Source: Archilochus colubris (taxonomy: Eukaryota > Chordata > Aves > Apodiformes > Trochilidae). Taken from it: DNA of 64,000 bases. Shown in pieces: positions 1 to 13,355 of this stretch. The notes beneath the pieces were generated by a model that was not told the origin of the DNA, did not search any database, and saw nothing but the letters and a program-made list of their open reading frames with translations. Within the stretch, counting starts at the first letter, position 1. Each line of letters starts with the position of its first letter. A program made the translations under genes and the position numbers. The stretch is from assembly GCA_023079485.1 (NCBI GenBank), contig CM041084.1:131483792-131547791 (forward strand), in the 5' to 3' direction.

Positions 1-1150
1 TTCTCTACATTCTTCACTTGAAAACATTAAAAAAAATCAGATTATTTCTTCAAAGTGCAAAAACTCCCATAGGGAAGACTATGTGCAGTATTAAGATAAG
101 TATAGGAGTTACTGTAACTGCACAGATTGTGGAACACTGGGATTCAGGGAAGGTGGGAGCTAAAATCTTGGTCTCTCATACGCTGAGCATTTGTAACAAT
201 ACAAAACAATAGGACCCAGGACCTATTGTTTTATGCTGGGGTGGAGACCAGAGACCCAGAACCTGTTGCTGGCAGACCACAATCTGAACACAATATTCCA
301 GGTGCAGCCTTGCCAGTCTCAACTAAACAGGAAAAATAACTTCCTTTTATCTGTTGCTCATATTCTTGCTTATGTAGCCCCATATGTAATTTGTCCAATT
401 TGACAGCAGACACACCACTGCTCACAGCCATTTTCCAGGGTTTCTTACTGGCAGAGGTGATATTCAGGCAGGTGTTTCCTAACCTCTGTCAGCACATGGG
501 GTTATACGTGTAAGAACAGCATCCATTCAGAAGTGAAGTGGGTGAACTGGGTGACAGGTGAGCCAGCATTACAGTAGAAGTAGGAAATATTCAGTGCTTA
601 AAACAGTACAGGCAAGAACAGTGGATGTTGCCAGTCATTGCCACGAGGCAAAAAAATCATTGAATGAAAGGAGTTGGGAGCAAAAGGGAACAAACTCTTT
701 TTGAAGCCTGGATTCCTGCCACATTCATGCTGTGTGCCTGGGAATAGGAAGTGAGGCAGGGGCTTAACTAAGTCATAAGAGTTTGAGAGGAGTGTAACCA
801 GGAAATGAGGAGTGGCAGCTACACTTACATCTGGCCTCAACACCCTGCACACTTCCAAGCACATACTTATTGCTGCATTTTCTTGTATAGTGTAGTTTCT
901 GCCTTAAATCCTTCTGGGCTAGAGGTTAAAAAAATATTCTTAATCTGTGAAATAGATCAGAAAGATTTTAATGGTATTCCTGAAATGAATGCTATATATT
1001 TTGTGTCAAGTATGTGTATTTATCTCAAGTGGTTCTGCTTGGCAGGTAGAATACATATTGTGTGTAATTTATTAACAGATTTTTGTCTTTTGCCACTGAT
1101 TTTTTTTTCCTGGCAGCTATCAATAGATGTAATATTCATCTTGTAACCTT

Positions 1151-1180
1151 AAAAAACCCCAAAAACCAAAAAATAAAAAG
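1151..1180 (+). repeat. A/C-rich low-complexity tract
   Basis: Short run of A-runs broken by CCCC and CC. The same composition recurs at 39897 on this strand and as T/G-rich sequence near 36.0, 62.3 and 63.8 kb. Confidence 0.7.
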
Positions 1181-1780
1181 CCATATAACAATGAACTATT
1201 TTGGCAGATTATAAATTTGCTGCTAGAGCAAGGATTTTAGGAAACTACTTTGTATAACCTTGAAAAGTTTATACTTTGAGGCAGAAGCTGTGACCTTTAC
1301 ACAGACCCTTGTGCCCAAGAGGAAAAAAAAATTATTTCAGTACATGGGGCTTAAGAACTGGCAAAAGGCTTGTGCTTTTTATGCATCAGTGAGACTGGTA
1401 AGCAAATAATCATGCACACAAAGGCAGTAGATTATAAGGAAGCCACAAAACTGAATGTAACCTAAAATAAACTTGAAGTTCAGCATAGATAATACGCTTT
1501 AAATGAAGAATGCAATGTTTGGCAAAATTAAAAGGCAAGCAAGGTCTCAGAGATTACACGTGTTATTGATGGAAATGGGCCAGACTGCCAACTACCAATT
1601 ATATACTATTGTCAGTGTAAACCATTGAAATGTGCCAGTTTTCCAGACTTCCAGATTCTGCTCTCAACTTAATTCAGCCCTTTCTAATTACTAATTGGCA
1701 TCCTGACCCATTCAACAAACAACAGTCAACAGTGGAGTCATCTTGAACCAGTGAGAAGGCAGAGGAAGTCCCTTGCCCTG

Positions 1781-1802
1781 AATCCACAAATACTTGTGGA
1801 TT
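1781..1802. repeat. perfect short inverted repeat
   Basis: Arms at 1781-1789 (AATCCACAA) and 1794-1802 (TTGTGGATT) are exact reverse complements around a 4-base loop. No terminator or mobile-element context; it may be chance. Confidence 0.5.
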
Positions 1803-3421
1803 GTGACAACCCTCACGTTGTTCCCTTGGAGGCCATAGACATGAATCCTTTCAGGGCTCTGCTAAAGGCTGCAAGGTTCTGCAAACATGTAAGAAAGCAA
1901 GAGAAAACCATGTAACTTCTATGTCCTGAGGCAACGTGTGGACTCAGAATTGAACACCAGTGACAGGAGCAGGTAGATTAGAAAAATGACTGAGAAGCAC
2001 CATGAAATAACCTTGCTTGCCTCCTTTCTGGGAAAGGGTCACTGGCAGCTGAGGGCTTCAGGCAGCATTTTTGTACACTGAGGAGTCATGCCTCCAGCAT
2101 CCTGTCTTGCCTGGTGGAGGGACAGACATGCTGTTTCATTCCTACAACTCTTCTATGATATAATTTATATTCTTAGCGGTGTTTTTTCTGAAAAAACAAA
2201 GCAAGTTCCAACAATTCCTGCCATACATTTGGATATCTATGTTAAATAATATTGTTTGAGGCAATTTTTAACTGAATCAGTGTGGTAATGTTTGGTTTTT
2301 TAAGAGACTCAGACACTTCGGATCAAATATTTTTGCATCATTAATTTCTATCTGAAATATATAAACAATATATTTCTGTACTAAGGAAGTTGGTCTGCCA
2401 AATTTTTAGTGGGTTCTTTAATTGTTTATTCACCCCCCAGGTGATTATTCTTTGTTATCTTAGGCTTAATGTGTGTTTTTTAATAATTTTGTCTCAACAG
2501 TCTCTGGAAAGATAATTCAACAGGAAAATACATCTAGTTTTGGCTTAGCATTCCTTTTAATTCTTCATACAAAATGCTTAATTTTGGGGCTTTGCTTGTG
2601 TCTCTTCAGGGAGCTAAATAAAAGATTCATAATTTTTGGATTGCTGAAATTTATGGTCCTATTAGAAAAAATCAGGCAAGTTGAATTCTGTGCTAAGAAT
2701 TTAAAGTTCACTCTTAAGACCCCTTTAAGTCGCAAGGTAAAAACAAAAGAGAAGTAAAAGTACCTCTTGTTTTCTCTTTGTATTTGAATCTCTTACAGTA
2801 CACTGTATGACATCTTCCAGCTTTTTTTTAGCAACAAGAGGAGCTTAAAAATGATAACTTATTACAATTAAAATTAAATTCCCCATAACATAATTTATCT
2901 TTAGAAACAGGGTCTTTGAGAAAAAAACTGCTATCATAGAATGTCAAATGAGTGTTGGGTGAGACAGTTTGTCTATCAGATGTGGAGATGTGATTACTGT
3001 GGGTTAAGAAATATGAAAACAGTAGTAAGGGGTCATTACAGTTCTCTATGCACATGGATGATGACTATGAATGTGCTTCTAGTCCACTGTAAATGGAAGG
3101 ATTTTTTTCTTCTAGTATCAACCACTTTATTTAGTTCCATGGGTTCTTGGATCACCCCAGCCCATGTTTCCTACTGTTCTATTTGCAGCTAACAGCTGGT
3201 CACATCTTAAAGGAAAGCTACCTCTCTTTCTAACAGCTCGATTTTGTCCTGTATGTTATCAGTGTTAGGCTTCTTCCTAGAGTTTAGTTATAATGAAAAA
3301 TAAGTACTACTTCTGGACCATCATAATTACATATGTTTGCTTTACTACAGTATTTCTCTGTGATTTGTGTCTTGAAATTAGTGATTGCAAAGTATGTGGC
3401 TTTAAATAAAACAACTCTTAA

Positions 3422-3441
3422 TGATCTCTTCTCTCCTGCAG
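3422..3441 (+). promoter_or_regulatory. RIMS2: 3' splice acceptor of exon A
   Basis: A nearly uninterrupted pyrimidine tract (TCTCTTCTCTCCTG) ends in CAG directly before the exon. This is a strong acceptor by consensus. It fixes the exon start at 3442, where a single A completes the preceding codon (phase 2). Confidence 0.9.
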
Positions 3442-3652
3442 AAAATTACATCAACAGTTTGAAATGTACAAGGAGCAAGTGAAGAAGATGGGTGAAGAAT
3501 CACAGCAGCAGCAGGAGCAGAAGGGTGATGCCCCAACCTGTGGTATCTGTCACAAAACAAAATTTGCTGATGGCTGTGGCCATAACTGTTCATATTGCCA
3601 AACTAAGTTCTGTGCACGCTGTGGAGGAAGAGTGTCTTTACGGTCAAATAAG
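3442..3652 (+). CDS. RIMS2: RIMS2 coding exon A: RIM Rab-binding helix end and first part of zinc finger
   Basis: RIM2 is a presynaptic active-zone scaffold whose N-terminus binds GTP-Rab3 on vesicles and Munc13. The exon is 211 nt: one base finishing a codon, then 70 codons from 3443. Residues 1-27 are a charged, Gln-rich helix (KLHQQFEMYKEQVKKMGEE) matching the Rab-binding helix of the RIM/rabphilin family. Residues 33-60 give three CxxC pairs (C33/C36, C49/C52, C57/C60) of the FYVE-like RIM zinc finger, within TCGICHKTKFADGCGH and FCARCGG. The sequence reads as RIMS2 rather than RIMS1: it has QQQQEQKGDAP and CGHNCSYCQ where I recall different residues in RIMS1. It ends in phase 0 at AAG|GTATGG. 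The start is set by splicing, not by a Met; M8 is internal. No stops or frameshifts are present. The paralogue call rests on remembered mammalian proteins. Confidence 0.95.
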
Positions 3653-3658
3653 GTATGG
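3653..3658 (+). promoter_or_regulatory. RIMS2: 5' splice donor of exon A
   Basis: Exon ends AAT AAG and the intron begins GTATGG. It matches consensus at +1 to +3 and +5, but not at +4 or +6, so it is a moderate donor. It falls exactly after the codon for K70, consistent with the SNK|VMW junction of RIM2. Confidence 0.9.
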
Positions 3659-4689
3659 AGTTACAAAAGGTTTGTAAGAACCTTCTCCTAAATTCAGTAT
3701 TCATTGCTTATGTATCCAAATCACACAGCTACTGAAACTGTGATTACTTAAGATAACTGTGTACTTAAGATTTCCTTTAAGGAGGTAATGATACCTACCT
3801 CAGGGTCTTTTAAGACACCAATATCAAATTGAAATATAATATCGAATAATTTCCATTTGCAGATACATATGTGATTATATCTTTTAAACTGATACATGAC
3901 ATATTTCTACAAACAGACTCATTAAATTATTCAACTGGAGGATTGAATCTTTGTCTTAGAGACAGGGATGTAAACCTAGTGATGTAGTGACAAAAGATTG
4001 ATATAGACTAAAAATGCAGCAGAACTGAGGTATCACAGAAAACAGTTCTGAGATCAGGTTATTCTACATTTTAGATCAAGCATCCACCTCTGATATATAT
4101 CTATCTTTCTCAGATTCTGACATATACATGTAGAATGTTCATGACAGTGCTCAGGAAATTTGTGCAAGTCTTTTTTGGAAAGACATATTCTGTAAATTAA
4201 TGCAATAATTTAATATTTATTAATATAATAATGTCTAGTCCAATTTAGTACAATAAATCTATTTTTTCTGCAATTTATTCATTGCCAATACCATGTAGTG
4301 TGCAAACATTATCTTAATCTTTGGGAAAGCTTTGAGACAACAGTTTCTTTGTCCAAGATTGGAAGGTAGGCTTAAATAATGTACTCAGGTTTTTGATTGA
4401 CCTAGTATTAAATAAACTGCTATTTTCTGATGATTAAAGTAACAGATTGTATGTAAACCTTTCACACTATCTTGTATCTGAAGGTAATCTTTGTCTTCCG
4501 TAAGTTCACATATATTTTTTTTTTAACAAACAAAATGTTGCCACTAATAAGAGATAATAATTTCTGTATTAATTTAATCTGATTATAAAAGGCAATCAGG
4601 GGAGATATTAGAGTCATTATGTCTATGTACTTAGAAATAAAGTGCATTAGGGGGAAAGCTTCATCTCCCAATGAAATGTTTTGATACAA
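3659..4689. other. intronic stretch, nothing recognised
   Basis: AT-rich sequence without recognisable repeat, RNA gene or coding pattern. Confidence 0.6.
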
Positions 4690-5250
4690 CATTTAGACTG
4701 TCCTCAGGACAAATCATGTGAACTTGGCAGATATTTGTCTGACTTCTCTTGACAGATTTCCAATGAGATTCTTCCGTACCCTCTTAGGAAATTTGTTCCA
4801 CTGCTTCATCATCCTTATGTTAGAAAGCTTTTCTTAGTGTCTAACCTAAATCTGTCTTTCTGTAAGATGACTTCTCCATTCAGTATTATGATTCTGTTTT
4901 GTAGCTTTTCTCAGCTAGCTTTTTTCTACTACTGTTGATGGACTGGTGTGCTAAATAAGCTTTTCTGTCTCTCACTTATTTCTGTTCTGCATAGTTTATT
5001 AATATGCTGGATAGGCCATCTCTATACAGATCCCCTGTGAGGCTTCACTGGTGATGCTTCTCCCTTAAAAAATCCTGACTATTTATTCCTGTTCCTTTCT
5101 TCATGTCTTTTCATCAATTAAGTTTTCTTATGGATGAATTTATTCCTATTCCATAGCAGCTGAGATTCTTTAAGAGCCTGAAAAACCCACTCAGCAGTAT
5201 GAACAAATCCCATTTACTCACTTTCTCTGTGACTCCTTGATAGATTTCTA
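4690..5250 (-). mobile_element. ancient, degraded CR1/L3-like LINE fragment (antisense)
   Basis: The stretch at about 4740-4920 follows the order of an antisense CR1 3' region: a 'leading to CCACTGCTTCA' block, then TCTAACCTAAATCTG, then a block before TCTCAGC. The match is weak and peppered with substitutions, so this is an old copy. The right-hand limit is uncertain; related-looking sequence may continue toward 5.8 kb. Confidence 0.45.
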
Positions 5251-7739
5251 ATACACAAATAACCTTTACTAAAGTAACTCTGACTTTTCCACATTGTGTA
5301 GTAATATATTCGTATGCTTTGTAATTTTATTCACTACTTTGGTTTCTACAAGTCCATCCATTGTGGATTGTAGAATAGCTTGTCTGTTATTCCCCTAATC
5401 TAGCATGGCCTTTCCTTAAAAATTAATAAATTTGCATCATGTTACAATTAATAGATATTTTAGACTTGAGATGTTTATGCTGAATATCATCTGATTAGAA
5501 AATCTGTTACTGTTTTTTTTTTCTGAATAACTTCATAGCTACGCTTTCAGAAATACCAAATTGAAGTATACCCTTATGTTCACTCTGCATAAATAATATT
5601 GTGAAGTGTGTCTCTAATTCCTGTGAACATAAATACAAAAGATTTAATGAAGACACAGGCTGTGGTAGCCTCCCATTTATGATCTCTATTATGCCTTTAA
5701 GCATTCTTCTGTCAAAACATCTACCAGTATTTACCAGAATTAACTGTTTTATGTTTTCCTTAATGGATACAACTACAGCTTCTTGCAGGACGACTTCTAC
5801 TAACTTCCTGTTCTAACTGTGCTAGATTTTGTTTGATCCTTGTAGACATTTTATGACAAGGTGATACCTGTCTGCTTTGGACTTTCTATATGGTGATTCT
5901 TAAACTGTCTGAAATGTTCTTTGATGGAACTCTTTGATCTGTGATCTTTTCTATAATATCAAGAGTCAATTTCATGTAATTTACACCAGATTCTGATACT
6001 TAAATAGTTTAGTACAGATCAATGTCTGTACTGTGGATCTCAGAATATTTAGAATTACCCAGCACATCTCTTTATCAAAGGTCACAAGGAGTACTACTGC
6101 TTACAAGGTTCATAGTCATGAGTAGGAGCAGAGCATGGTAATGCCTGACTGTTTCCAGAGCATTAGATTAGTATTCTCACAATGATTGGATGCTTTACTC
6201 CTTTTTCAGTTTAGTTACAGTGCCTGAAAAATAAACAATAAAATTCACTTCAGGTTTTACAGCAATTATCATTATGTGGGAGTTTCTTCTCGATCAAACA
6301 AGTAAACTGATCACCTTAGTACTGCTGCCTCTGTACTGCTTAGTATCCTAGTGAATGGAGTATTCAGCCAGGATAGGAGCTTAAATTCCATGGGAATAAG
6401 GGTCTTTGAACTGTCATTTTTATGCTTATGAACAATTCCAGATTGATTAAAAATGAAATCATAAATCTCATGACAGCAAGTACTTTGGATAGCACTGGTA
6501 TGCTACTGGTGTTTTTTAATTACATACTGATAGGGAAATGCACATTGAATAAGGCTATAGATAGCAGAATGAGGTTTATGCAGCTGAGAAATTTCCATGC
6601 TAAAATATTGGATACATAGATACAAATTTATATGCAATGAATATTAATTCCAACAGCTCCAAATGCCAATTCAGTAAACTATTCTACTTGTAGAGGGAGA
6701 AAACATCACTTCTCTGAAATAATAATTTGACAGATGCTGAATACATTCCTTTGGGGGGTTTGGCAAACTGCAGTCACTTGCAGCCAGTGAAACATTCTTC
6801 TTTATGTCTTTGAATATCAAAAGTAAGAAACTTTTAGTTATTCTATAGGACCCAGCAACTTTGTGTAAAAGACATAAGGTATAAGTAGGAAACTTCTCTT
6901 TCCTCCTTCTGGTTCTGTGAAAGCTTTGCATCTGATTATTTCTCTGAGGCTATGCTTGATTTTCAAAAGACCATCATGGTCTCCTAATTAAATGATTGTA
7001 ACTGCAGGAGCTGGCAGTGTGACCATCCATGAGAAGTTACAAACCAAAATTGTAGCATGCTTGTGCCTAAAGAGTAATCCATTTAATTCTGTTGGCAACT
7101 GGCAAGCATCAAAGATTTAGTGCGTCATGATCATGATTTCTAAGTTACTATGATTTGGGATGAAGTCAGCAATTTGCTATCAAATACAAATAAGTTGATC
7201 CTTAGGAGACATGGTTTGATCTTGCATTCCTCTAGAAATTCCTGTGACATTATAAACTCAAGGAAAGCATTTTGCTGTATCAGAATTGGATTTTTTTCTC
7301 TTTTTTATGTTCAGTTTAGTCCATGTAAGACCTGTAAAATCTGACAAACTACAACTGGATTAATCTTTTTGAAAACTCTCAGTACAAATATCTCTGAGAG
7401 AAAGTCAGCTGCTGAATTATTTCAGAGACAATCTCATATTCAGGTATTGTAAATTCACAGCTGGAGGCTATGGTAATTATTCATCTAACTAGGATGAATT
7501 TCACGTATCAGTCTTTCAGTGAATAGAATAGAGTTTGCATTACCAAAAATATAAAAAATTTCTAGTCTGAAATCTGCTCATGATTATATGGAAAAAAAAT
7601 TAATACTTTAGTGAACACCTATTATTATTAAGACATCCCTAAACCAGTGATCTGCTCCATTTTTGAGGTGATCAGCCTCTCTATTCTTTCAAAGTTATAC
7701 TCAAACTTAGCAGGACTACATTTCAGCTAGTATATACAT

Positions 7740-8030
7740 CATGGTCCTTAGTGCCATTTCCCTCTCCTTCCCCAAAATGGAGTTTGGCTGCCTGTGCTTG
7801 CAGGCAACTCTGATGTGGTGAAGCTGTGACCAAGGATCAGTTATGGGAAAGAGCAGTCCTGGGCCCTGCCCTGCTCCTGTTCCACGTGTGCAGCAGGACA
7901 CAGCCCTGTAGGTGTGGGCATGGTCTGCCTTGTGTCTCCCCTTGTGTGCTCCTCCTGGCCCAGGCCCCACTGCTGACCCTGCCTATGCCTGGGCAGTACA
8001 GAAGTAGTGTGCTGTCCCAGGAAAACCCTT
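7740..8030. other. GC-rich, CpG-poor patch of unknown origin
   Basis: About 290 bp rich in CCTG, CCCC and TGTG contrast sharply with the AT-rich flanks. Overlapping open frames occur on both strands (74 codons on +, 84 on -), which is expected from low stop frequency in GC-rich DNA. CpG is nearly absent (one is visible in CCACGTGTG), so it is not a CpG island. It may be an unrecognised old repeat or a GC-biased segment. Confidence 0.4.
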
Positions 8031-10287
8031 CTTCAAATTACTGCATTTAATACTAAGAGAAAAAGCCTTGCCACAATTATAATTTTGAGCTCTGAGTTGT
8101 TGCTCATTTTCAGCCTGTAAACGTTTCTTTTAAACTGTTGCCTAACAGAACTGACAGAATCTGCTTTTTTTTATTGACCCTTTGGGTTCTCTTGCTTCTT
8201 CAGAAGAACCCTGTGATTTCAGTACTATATGGATATGATAATTCCCTTCAAATGACAACTGCATGAGCCATTTCTCTTATTAATCGAATTTGTTTGAGAC
8301 TATTTTCATTTCCTAGCTCTTCTGAATCTCATTAAACAGCAGATGGTGGTCTCAACTTTAACAAAGGCTACTCATATTTAAATTCTTACTCTGTTTCAAA
8401 GCTTTCAAAAACTTTGGAGACTGTTATGATCCTGACACAACACAGAACTTATAATTTTAGACAAACTTATGATTTCAGGTGCTTCAGGTTAAAAAGTACT
8501 GTCTTGAAGAGTGATTAGCTTTGGCTCATGCAGTCAGATGCCAGATTGATTTAACAGATTATTTTTACAAGGGTAAATTGTAGATACTGACTAATTCTAG
8601 AGTTATTTTGAGTATTGGATGGAATTCCAGTAATTTTGCTGACATTTTGGTGTCTGAATATTCAGGGAGTTAAGGCTTTTATGGTTGAAACTGATATTAA
8701 AATGGGCTTGCTTTTCACATGGAACAGAGCAAATACCACTGAAGTTGTCTGCTTTGTGTTTTTTTTTAATCATCATTTCTTCAAGAATGGAATTGAAGAA
8801 CTCCTTAAATGTCTTTGCTTTTGAAATGGCTGACTAGACTGTTTCTCATATGGGCCATCATGTCACTACTTGCATTGTACAGGTATGAACTCAAGACTCT
8901 TTGATAACATCAGGGTGGCAGGTGAGGAGCCAGTCTCTGGTGCTTAGTAAAGCGTGACAGCTTGTCTTGAACTTCACCTATCCATATTTCAAAGTCTGTT
9001 TCTGAAAAGAGACTCCTCTACTCAGAGGTTATTCAGCAGAGGTAGATTGTGTGAGCCAGGTTTGGTTATTTTAATTATGATGTGAATGATGGGATTGGAG
9101 CCTTAACTGCCCTTTCAAACCACCAGTCTTTGGAATTACTGCTTTGTGTTGGAAAGCTTAGATGGCAAAGTGTATCAGACTCTTCATTATGCCATTAATT
9201 TCTGAGAAAAATATTTCATCTACTGTTAATGCATAGTTTATAGTTGTTGCTTAAGTGTCTGCTTGTTCTTTGAGTTGTAATTTGAGCTAACAAAGTGTTT
9301 GACTTCTCTACTGATAATACCTTTGGTACATGGGAATTACTGGTTAGCCATGATTTTCACTAATACAGTCAGAAGTTTTAAGCAATGTGAGTTGGTACGT
9401 TCTCTTTGCTTGCAATCTTACAATGCACTTAGGATGTATTTTGTATTTTCTGATTAATGTTAAGTTTAGTTTTTGGAAACTCTTTATTTGAAAGCAAGTT
9501 AAGATTTGGCAAAATGAAGCAGTGATGGAACAGAACAGTATTACCTGATCGGTATTTATGAGCCAATAGTTTCTAACATTAGAACCTCTTGGCACAAGAG
9601 TAGATATAAAATTATACACCAGTGACAATATTGAGATTTTATTCCTATCCTATAAATTTTTTATTTCTGAGTTGCCTCTCTTACTGGTTTGTATATAAAC
9701 TCCATTATATTGTTATTTGAATTCACTTTATTTGTATGAATTTACATTTTTTCTTGTGTTTTATGGTTTTACTTCTCATGGATGTCTTAAAATTTCTAAG
9801 ATCATAGGTAAAAACTGCTGAGTAAAAAAAAATTAGAGCATAACTCATAATATAGAGGGATGCAGATCATCTGCAAGTTTTCAGAAGATTATTTTCTAAC
9901 TTGTGTATGTTGTGTATTTCCCATGCTTCTGTGTGTGCCTTTAAGGACAGTAGTACCCCTAATACTGCTTGTCATCAAGTGACCAAACTACAGGTTTTGT
10001 GTAGTGAAAATTACAAGGAATTAACATTTTCAAAATAACACCACTTCTAAGGATTTTCTTGAAATAGTGTGGGCCTTATTTATAGACTGTTTTAAAATTT
10101 AAGAGATAGTGATGCAGATAGATTCTGTTCTACATAATAGTCAGCCTAGGCTGGTAGAATATTAAACTAACTGAAAAAAAATCAGATAATAAAGAAATAA
10201 TTAATCTCAAAATTTGTGTTCTTAAGGACCTTGCCCCTTTTAAAACTTATACTAACTTATACTTAACCTCTTCTATTTAATATTTAA

Positions 10288-10342
10288 ATTATTCATATTA
10301 TTTAATGTTCATATTATTTAATATTATTTAATATTATTTATT
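10288..10342. repeat. AT-rich tandem tract (ATATTATTTA units)
   Basis: Imperfect reiteration of ATATTATTTA/ATTTAATATT blocks, giving a run of nearly pure A/T. Confidence 0.7.
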
Positions 10343-10727
10343 ACTTTAAAGATGTTCCTATTTTCTAGTTTGAAATACTGCTGTGCCTGATTCCTGTTTT
10401 TTTGTGAAACCTGCTACCTTTACTTTTTTCTACAGTTTCATGTATTTAAAATCTTTCTGTTTATCACGCACTATTTTACTTAATGTGTGTTGCTGGAGTT
10501 GATTTAATATTCTTCTTCTAATATTTAACATTCTTCTGTTTCAATTTTTTAAATCAACACCTGCATCCCTAAAGTGAGGAGCTGGACTATTGTGCCTTAA
10601 TTTCTCTTTTGTGCTATTACTTACACCTACCTGCATAGCTTTCAATATTTCCTATTTGTATAACTGAGAATGCCACCAAAACATGTAGCGTTTTTGAAGA
10701 CACTTTATTCTTTTAACACCATACCTA

Positions 10728-11150
10728 GGATCATAGAATAAGTTAGGACAGATGGGACCTGCATAGGACATCTAATCTCCTGGTCCAAGCAGGACTCACT
10801 TCAAAGTTAAGACAAGGTTTTCAGGGTCTTGTCCAAACAAGTTGTAAAAATCTCCAAGGCCAGAGAATCTGTAGCATCTCTGGGCAACCTCTTTCAGTGT
10901 TAAAACCCTTTTATGATTTTTTTTTTAATACCAAATCCAATTCCTTGACTGTTTCATTTTATCCATTAGTTGTGTATCTTCAAGAAAATTATAGCTTTGT
11001 CTTCTTTATAGCCCACCTTTGAGTACTTGAGGAATGCAATTCCCGCATCCTTCCAGCCTTCTTTTGGCTAAACAAGTCTCTCTCCCTCAGCTTCTCCCTG
11101 CATATTGTGCACTCTTGTTCCCTGACTGGTCAGCTTCTGTTGTATTCTTT
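10728..11150 (-). mobile_element. CR1 LINE 3' fragment (antisense, diverged)
   Basis: Begins with ATCATAGAATAAG, the reverse complement of the CR1 3' tail. It continues through the usual antisense CR1 order: GATGGGACCT, a TCCAAG block, GGGCAACCTCTTTCAGTG, and near 11090 TCTCTCCCTCAGCTTCTCC. Substitutions and small indels are frequent, so no reading frame survives. It is antisense to RIMS2. Confidence 0.75.
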
Positions 11151-13355
11151 GTTGTTTGTTTGTGTCTCTCGTATTTGGGTATCCTAAAACTTCTATAAGA
11201 GCACAGAAACACAAAGTCATGTGTCATAGATATCTGAACAATAAAGCTATAAAATGAGTTTTCACCCTTTCTTGGGGAGCAATTGTATTTCTAACAAGAC
11301 TAGGTGCTTACTTGCATGCCTAGATTTAGTCTCTTTATAGGCATGTGACATTGAAGTACCAGAAAAAAATAATTCATTATTCACACAAAAGGAAAATAGT
11401 TTTGACTGAAAGTAGTTTGAATATTTTTCTTTTCTGAAGTATTATTCTACTTACAATTTTAGGCAGTTAAAAAGACAATTCCTTCAAGGAAAATAGTAAT
11501 CAATGGGAATGTTTGTATTTGATATTTATGGGTATGAAAAAGTGTAAATAATACAGATTGGACATGACATTCAGTAAACACTTGTGAGAAACTGTCTCTT
11601 TTTTCTTTAAAACTCTGGAATTTTAAAGATGCACTGAATGACTAATATGCAGTTATGCCGTTATACATACCCTGTATCTGACTGTAGTAAACAAATATTC
11701 TTAATTTCTCTGTACTCTTTGCAAGTTCAGAGGGTTGATGCATGCTAATCATTTACAACACTGTGGTTGAAGGCATGTAGAGCTAAATTCTACATCCTTT
11801 TTGAGATGTCCCATTAGCCCTATTAAGGCCATTATGACATGAATCCCAAATAATGTGCAAATTTCTTTGTACAAATATTTTCTCCAAAGTCTAAATTAAT
11901 CTCAGTTTCACCCTGAGAGAGTTAAAATTATTAAAATGACATTTTTCACTAGATGTTCTTCACTACTAGTGGAAATAAGGCAGGTTTATGTTTATTCCTT
12001 TGATATTTGTTTGTTTATTTTACTAACAAGTACTACTGCTTGCTTTCAAAATGAAAGTGACTCTTTCCTTCTTTGTCTTTTTTTTTCTGTCCTTTCTTTA
12101 TTGCTTTCGTGGATATGAACTCCAGGAGGACAAAGTGGTTAGAGCCTTTTTTCTGTCTAAAGTTCTTTTCTTTTATGAGTAGACTTTCCTGGCCTGCACT
12201 TGCTTTCATTTACAGAGGTGTAATTCCTGCTGAAGGCAAGGGGAGTTACTGTCATTAAAATGAAAGCAATGTTTGGCATGAAAGGCTTTCCTGTTTTTCA
12301 AATAATTTACTAATAATCTGCTAGTTGTTTTGAACATTATGCATGGTATTCCTCTATTTGCAGCCTTTGTCAGCATGCCCCTACTTTTCTTTTGCAATAT
12401 GATATGTGCACAGTTTAAAAAAATGAAATAGGCAACTGTCTCAAAGATGTTTCTCTTAAAAAAAAATACAAATTACTTTAATCAAAGTGACATTAAGTTA
12501 TAAAATTTTTCTGTACCCTGAGCTAGTGGTGTTTGTATGATTGATATGTATGCACCAACATTTTAGCTTGGAACTCCTTTTAGTGTGGTAGTTCAATTTT
12601 GATATTTAATGACAATACAATTGATAGAATTATATACTAGTAATCATGGAGAAAAGATATTTATTTTAAACATTTGGAAATATGCCAGCACCATCTTGGA
12701 ATTATCTGTTAACACACAAATGATTTTTTTAAGTTAAATGGTATGTGGACATTCCTAAAACGTAGTGCACATATTGTATTGAGCATAATGTTTAAACCAT
12801 GTTAGATGATATGCATGTCACTGACACTGTGTTTGTCTTGTTAATATTACACCTACAGTACATGTTTTAATATTATTTTAATTTAGCTATGTTTAGAAAA
12901 GGTAGTATAAAACCAGGTTTGAGAATAAGCCTGGATATACTTTTGTATTTTACCAGATCAAATGTGATGTTTATAAATAAGAGAATTGTTAAAACTACCT
13001 GAACTAGTGTAAATCTGCTCTTCCATTAAAATCTCATGTGTTTTAAAGAATGGCAATTGCAAAAGCAGCTTGCCCTGTAGTGCTGTTCAAGTAAGTTCCT
13101 ATATTACATGAAGTTAATAAATTCTTCAGTGTTCATATGCATTTAGTGATTTTATACACAGAAAAGTCTTTTACTACAAGAAATGTATCTTTTCTTAAAC
13201 GTGAGCCTTGACATTGCTATCACTGAACATGTGTGGTTCAGAAATGCATTATCTCATTCTGAAGGTATAAGCCATCTGCTGATGTTTTCACTAGCAGGCA
13301 AGGGATATTTGTGGTGGGCCCCATACTGGTTCATCAGTCTGTTAGAGGGTTACTG
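11151..13355. other. intronic stretch, nothing recognised
   Basis: AT-rich intron with short chance open frames; no transposon, RNA gene or exon recognised. Confidence 0.6.

Larger units (their letters stand above)
1..3441 (+). other. RIMS2: RIMS2 intron, 3' part (partial)
   Basis: This is non-coding sequence leading into the first visible RIMS2 exon. The open frames here are short and have no recognisable domain or splice-flanked structure, so I read them as chance. An A/C-rich low-complexity tract lies at 1151-1180 and a 9-bp-stem hairpin at 1781-1802. No CR1 copy or other transposon was recognised. The assignment to RIMS2 is inferred from the phase-2 acceptor at its end; the upstream exon is outside the window. 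Confidence 0.85.
5251..10727. other. intronic stretch without recognised genes or transposons
   Basis: AT-rich intron. The one compositional oddity is the GC-rich patch at 7740-8030, listed separately. AT-rich tandem sequence lies at 10288-10342. Open frames here are short and lack recognisable domains. Confidence 0.6.

Noticed and set aside
3464..3464. ATG at 3464 as a translation start
   Set aside because: It is an internal Met of the RIM2 Rab-binding helix; the frame continues upstream to a strong splice acceptor.
3492..3677. 61-codon second frame overlapping exon A
   Set aside because: Out-of-frame shadow of the RIMS2 zinc-finger exon; the other frame matches RIM2 and both splice sites.
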